The translations under genes were made by a program, and so were the position numbers. This document shows positions 23,155-25,278 of a stretch of 25,278 bases of DNA, one piece after another; positions within the stretch are counted from its first letter, which is position 1; each line of letters starts with the position of its first letter. Below the pieces are notes generated by a model. The model was not told where the DNA came from, made no database searches, and worked only from the letters and a program-made list of their open reading frames with translations. Where the stretch lies: assembly GCA_017987425.1 (NCBI GenBank), contig JAGNTT010000010.1, forward strand, positions 1 through 25,278. Reading direction: 5' to 3'. Source of the DNA: Candidatus Omnitrophota bacterium (GTDB taxonomy: Bacteria; Omnitrophota; Gorgyraeia; Zapsychrales; Fredricksoniimonadaceae).

Positions 23155-23597
23155 TCTTTTGGTGGTTGTTCGGCCGAGAGTTCTTTTTTGTGGATTTTAT
23201 CGAGAATGCCGTTGACGAACTTGCTGGATTCCAGATCGCCGTATTTCTTGGCGAGTTCGACGGCTTCGTTAATGGCGACTTTGGGAGGAATGTCGCTGGC
23301 ATGCTTAAGTTCAAAAACACCGAGACGGAGAATGTTGCGGTCGATGACCGCCATTCTTTTGAGCTGCCAGTTGGTGGCATACTCGGAGATTTTACCGTCG
23401 ATCGCTTCCAAGGCGCCTTTAACCCCCAGCACCAGGCGGTTGGCAAAAGTGATCACCTCGTCATTGCGCGCTTCTTCATCCTTAAGTTCGTCGTCTTCCC
23501 AATAGCTGACAGCCACCAAATCGATAGGACGCCTGGTAATATCCGCCTGATAAAGAATTCTAAGAGCGCATTCGCGAGCTTGTGTACGTCGTCTCAT
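23151..23597 (-). CDS. nusB: NusB, transcription antitermination factor
   Basis: A 148-residue all-helical RNA-binding protein that joins NusE (S10) on boxA RNA in rRNA antitermination. RRRTQARECALRILYQAD at the N-terminus, IDRNILRLGVFEL, and KVAINEAVELAKKYGDLESSKFVNGILDKI near the end are characteristic. Position next to ribH is common across bacteria. The start at 23597 has little ribosome site, so it may depend on coupling with ribH 14 nt upstream. Confidence 0.96.
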   Translation of the reverse strand: MRRRTQARECALRILYQADITRRPIDLVAVSYWEDDELKDEEARNDEVITFANRLVLGVKGALEAIDGKISEYATNWQLKRMAVIDRNILRLGVFELKHASDIPPKVAINEAVELAKKYGDLESSKFVNGILDKIHKKELSAEQPPKE

Positions 23598-23611
23598 ATT
23601 TTCAAAAAGAA

Positions 23612-24067
23612 CTAAGTCTTACGGATTGTTTTAACGCGTTTAACAACTTCAATCATTTCCAAAACGGTTTCTGCCGCATCCCGGCCTTTATTGTCTCCGC
23701 CGTCCAGCCGGGAACGCTGGTTGGCCTGTTCAATCGTCTCGGTTGCAAGCACGCCGAAAATAACCGGTTTACCTGTCTTTAAAGCCACGTCCATGATACC
23801 ACGGGCTGACTCATTGGCAACCAATTCAAAATGGTATGTCTCACCCCGAAGTATAGCACCTAAACAGATCACTCCCGATATATCTTTACGCCCGGCCGAT
23901 TTCAATGCTGCCAGAGGCAATTCCAAAGCTCCGGGAACCCATGTAATCGTAATCTGAGCGTCTTTAAAACCGTTTCTCTTAAGCTCATTCAGGCATCCCT
24001 GAAGCAGACGGTGGGTAATGAACTCGTTGAAGCGGCTGATGATTACAGCTATTTTCGGGCTTGGCAT
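23612..24067 (-). CDS. ribH: RibH, 6,7-dimethyl-8-ribityllumazine synthase
   Basis: An approximately 151-residue enzyme that condenses 5-amino-6-ribitylaminouracil with 3,4-dihydroxy-2-butanone 4-phosphate. Motifs: AVIISRFNEFI near the start, WVPGALELP, and GAILRGETYHFELVANE with the active-site histidine. The ATG at 24067 is used here; an in-frame TTG at 24079 would add four residues. Neither has a convincing ribosome site, and the open frame continues upstream without a standard start, so the true N-terminus is unsure. It follows ribBA by a gap of about 55 nt. Confidence 0.94.
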   Translation of the reverse strand: MPSPKIAVIISRFNEFITHRLLQGCLNELKRNGFKDAQITITWVPGALELPLAALKSAGRKDISGVICLGAILRGETYHFELVANESARGIMDVALKTGKPVIFGVLATETIEQANQRSRLDGGDNKGRDAAETVLEMIEVVKRVKTIRKT

Positions 24068-24122
24068 ATGAACTTTCAATGAACGTCGAATAATAAAGTT
24101 TAAAGAAACCTTGAAACAGAAA

Positions 24123-25278
24123 CTAAAGCATGTGTCCCATTTTGTCTTTTTTAGTCTTCAAATATTTTTCGTTCTTGGGATTTTGCGGAACTTTAAGCGC
24201 AACCCGCTCAGCCACCGAAAGACCGTAGCCTTCCAATCCGACGATTTTACGCGGGTTGTTGGTCAATAGACGCATCTGTTTGACTCCCAAATCAACGAGA
24301 ATTTGAGCACCGATGCCGTAGTCACGAAGATCAGGAGCGAAACCCAGAGCTTCATTAGCCTCGACGGTATCCATGCCGTTATCCTGAAGATTGTAGGCTT
24401 TTAATTTATTGATGAGTCCGATGCCGCGGCCTTCCTGACGGATGTAAAGCAAAACACCCGCCCCGGCAGATTCGATCGACTGCAATGCATTCTTCAACTG
24501 CGGATTGCAGTCGCATCGCAAAGAACCGAAGACATCTCCCGTCAAACATTCGGACTGAACGCGCACCAGAACCGGGACAGTCCCGTCTATGGTTCCCTTA
24601 ACCAGAGCCACATGAATGGTTTCATCCAGTTTGGAACGATAACCGATCATGCGGAATTCACCGGCTTCGGTCGGAAGCTTGGTTTCAACGCAGCGTTCAA
24701 CCAGCTTTTCATATTTGCGGCGGTATTCAATGAGGCTGTCGATGGAACAAATTTTAAGTTTATGTTTCTTGGCAAATTCGAGGATGTCGGTGGTACGCGC
24801 CATGGTGCCGTCATCATTCATGATCTCGCAGATGACGCCCGCCGGAAAAAGTCCGGCCAGACGCGTGAGATCGACGGAAGCTTCCGTGTGTCCGGCTCTG
24901 ACCAGAACCCCGCCTCTTTTTGCGCGTAGCGGAAACAAGTGACCCGGGGTCACAAAATCGCCCGGATTGGATTTGGAATCGATCATTAATTTAACCGTAT
25001 AGGCACGGTCAAAAGCGGAGATACCCGTCGTGATGCCCTGAGCGGCATCGACCGAAATCGCCCATCCCGTATTGCAGCGCTGATGCTTGTGGCTTAGAAC
25101 GTCGTCCTTCATCGGGTGAAGATCCAGACGGTTCAACTGCTCCTCTTCCATCGGTACGCAAACAAGCCCGCGGGCATACTTGGCCATAAAATTGATGGCT
25201 TCAGGCGTAACATACTGGGCGGCCATCAAAATATCGCCCTCGTTCTCGCGGCCCTCATCACCCATGACAACGTCCATG
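24123..25278 (-). CDS. ribBA: RibBA, DHBP synthase / GTP cyclohydrolase II (5' end cut by window edge)
   Basis: A fusion enzyme that makes both riboflavin precursors. The visible 384 residues lack roughly the first 20-30. The DHBP synthase half shows RENEGD, NTGWAISVDAAQGITTGISA and AGHTEASVDL. The GTP cyclohydrolase II half shows SECLTGDVFGSLRCDC (zinc cysteines), RQEGRGIGLINKLKAYNLQDNG, DTVEAN and NNPRKI. The first ATG-like codon at the edge is internal: the acidic active-site loop lies only a few residues after it. In that loop the usual DDEDRENEGD reads GDEGRENEGD. Any FMN riboswitch or promoter would lie beyond the window. Confidence 0.96.
   Translation of the reverse strand, partial: MDVVMGDEGRENEGDILMAAQYVTPEAINFMAKYARGLVCVPMEEEQLNRLDLHPMKDDVLSHKHQRCNTGWAISVDAAQGITTGISAFDRAYTVKLMIDSKSNPGDFVTPGHLFPLRAKRGGVLVRAGHTEASVDLTRLAGLFPAGVICEIMNDDGTMARTTDILEFAKKHKLKICSIDSLIEYRRKYEKLVERCVETKLPTEAGEFRMIGYRSKLDETIHVALVKGTIDGTVPVLVRVQSECLTGDVFGSLRCDCNPQLKNALQSIESAGAGVLLYIRQEGRGIGLINKLKAYNLQDNGMDTVEANEALGFAPDLRDYGIGAQILVDLGVKQMRLLTNNPRKIVGLEGYGLSVAERVALKVPQNPKNEKYLKTKKDKMGHML

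Overview
This 25,278-base window is one uninterrupted block of housekeeping genes, all on the minus strand. Transcription therefore runs from the right end (25,278) to the left end (1). Genes are packed tightly, with stop/start overlaps of 1-32 nt almost everywhere. The DNA has moderate GC. The organism is a bacterium with a full peptidoglycan and division (dcw) cluster. MurE carries the DNPR motif of meso-diaminopimelate-adding enzymes, and a short lipoprotein is present, so a diderm (Gram-negative-type) cell is likely. The gene order and divergence suggest an uncultivated lineage of the Omnitrophota/PVC/Elusimicrobiota kind, but the sequence alone does not prove this placement.

Region A (25,278-18,211) is a riboflavin/fatty-acid operon: ribBA (5' end cut by the window edge), ribH, nusB, a PHP-domain phosphoesterase, ribD, ribE, then a FabF-like ketosynthase, a FabG-type reductase and a FabZ-type dehydratase. 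The ketosynthase appears to have lost its nucleophilic cysteine and both catalytic histidines. It is the strongest candidate here for an unusual function. The PHP gene overlaps nusB and ribD by 4 nt each and is a candidate for the variable phosphatase step of riboflavin synthesis.

Region B (18,153-10,035) starts with a strong promoter and tRNA-Pro(CGG). It continues with acylphosphatase, ligA, an unrecognised lipoprotein, xerD, a CCA-adding enzyme, rbfA, nrnA, truB (short, without its usual C-terminal domain) and ribF. The tRNA gene does not encode its CCA end, which fits the presence of the CCA enzyme downstream. nusA and infB, which often precede rbfA, are not in the window.

Region C (9,841-1) is the dcw cluster. 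It begins with a near-consensus promoter followed by three GTGG(A/C)G repeats exactly 10 bp apart, a variant of the MraZ operator. The genes are mraZ, a small unknown cysteine-containing protein, rsmH, ftsL, ftsI, murE, murF, mraY, murD and ftsW (3' end cut by the window edge). Together they make and polymerise the peptidoglycan precursor at the division site.

The only stretch near 300 bases without a gene is 9,734-10,034, which holds the mraZ promoter and operator and a purine-rich tract. I saw no mobile elements, CRISPR arrays, rRNA or convincing rho-independent terminators.
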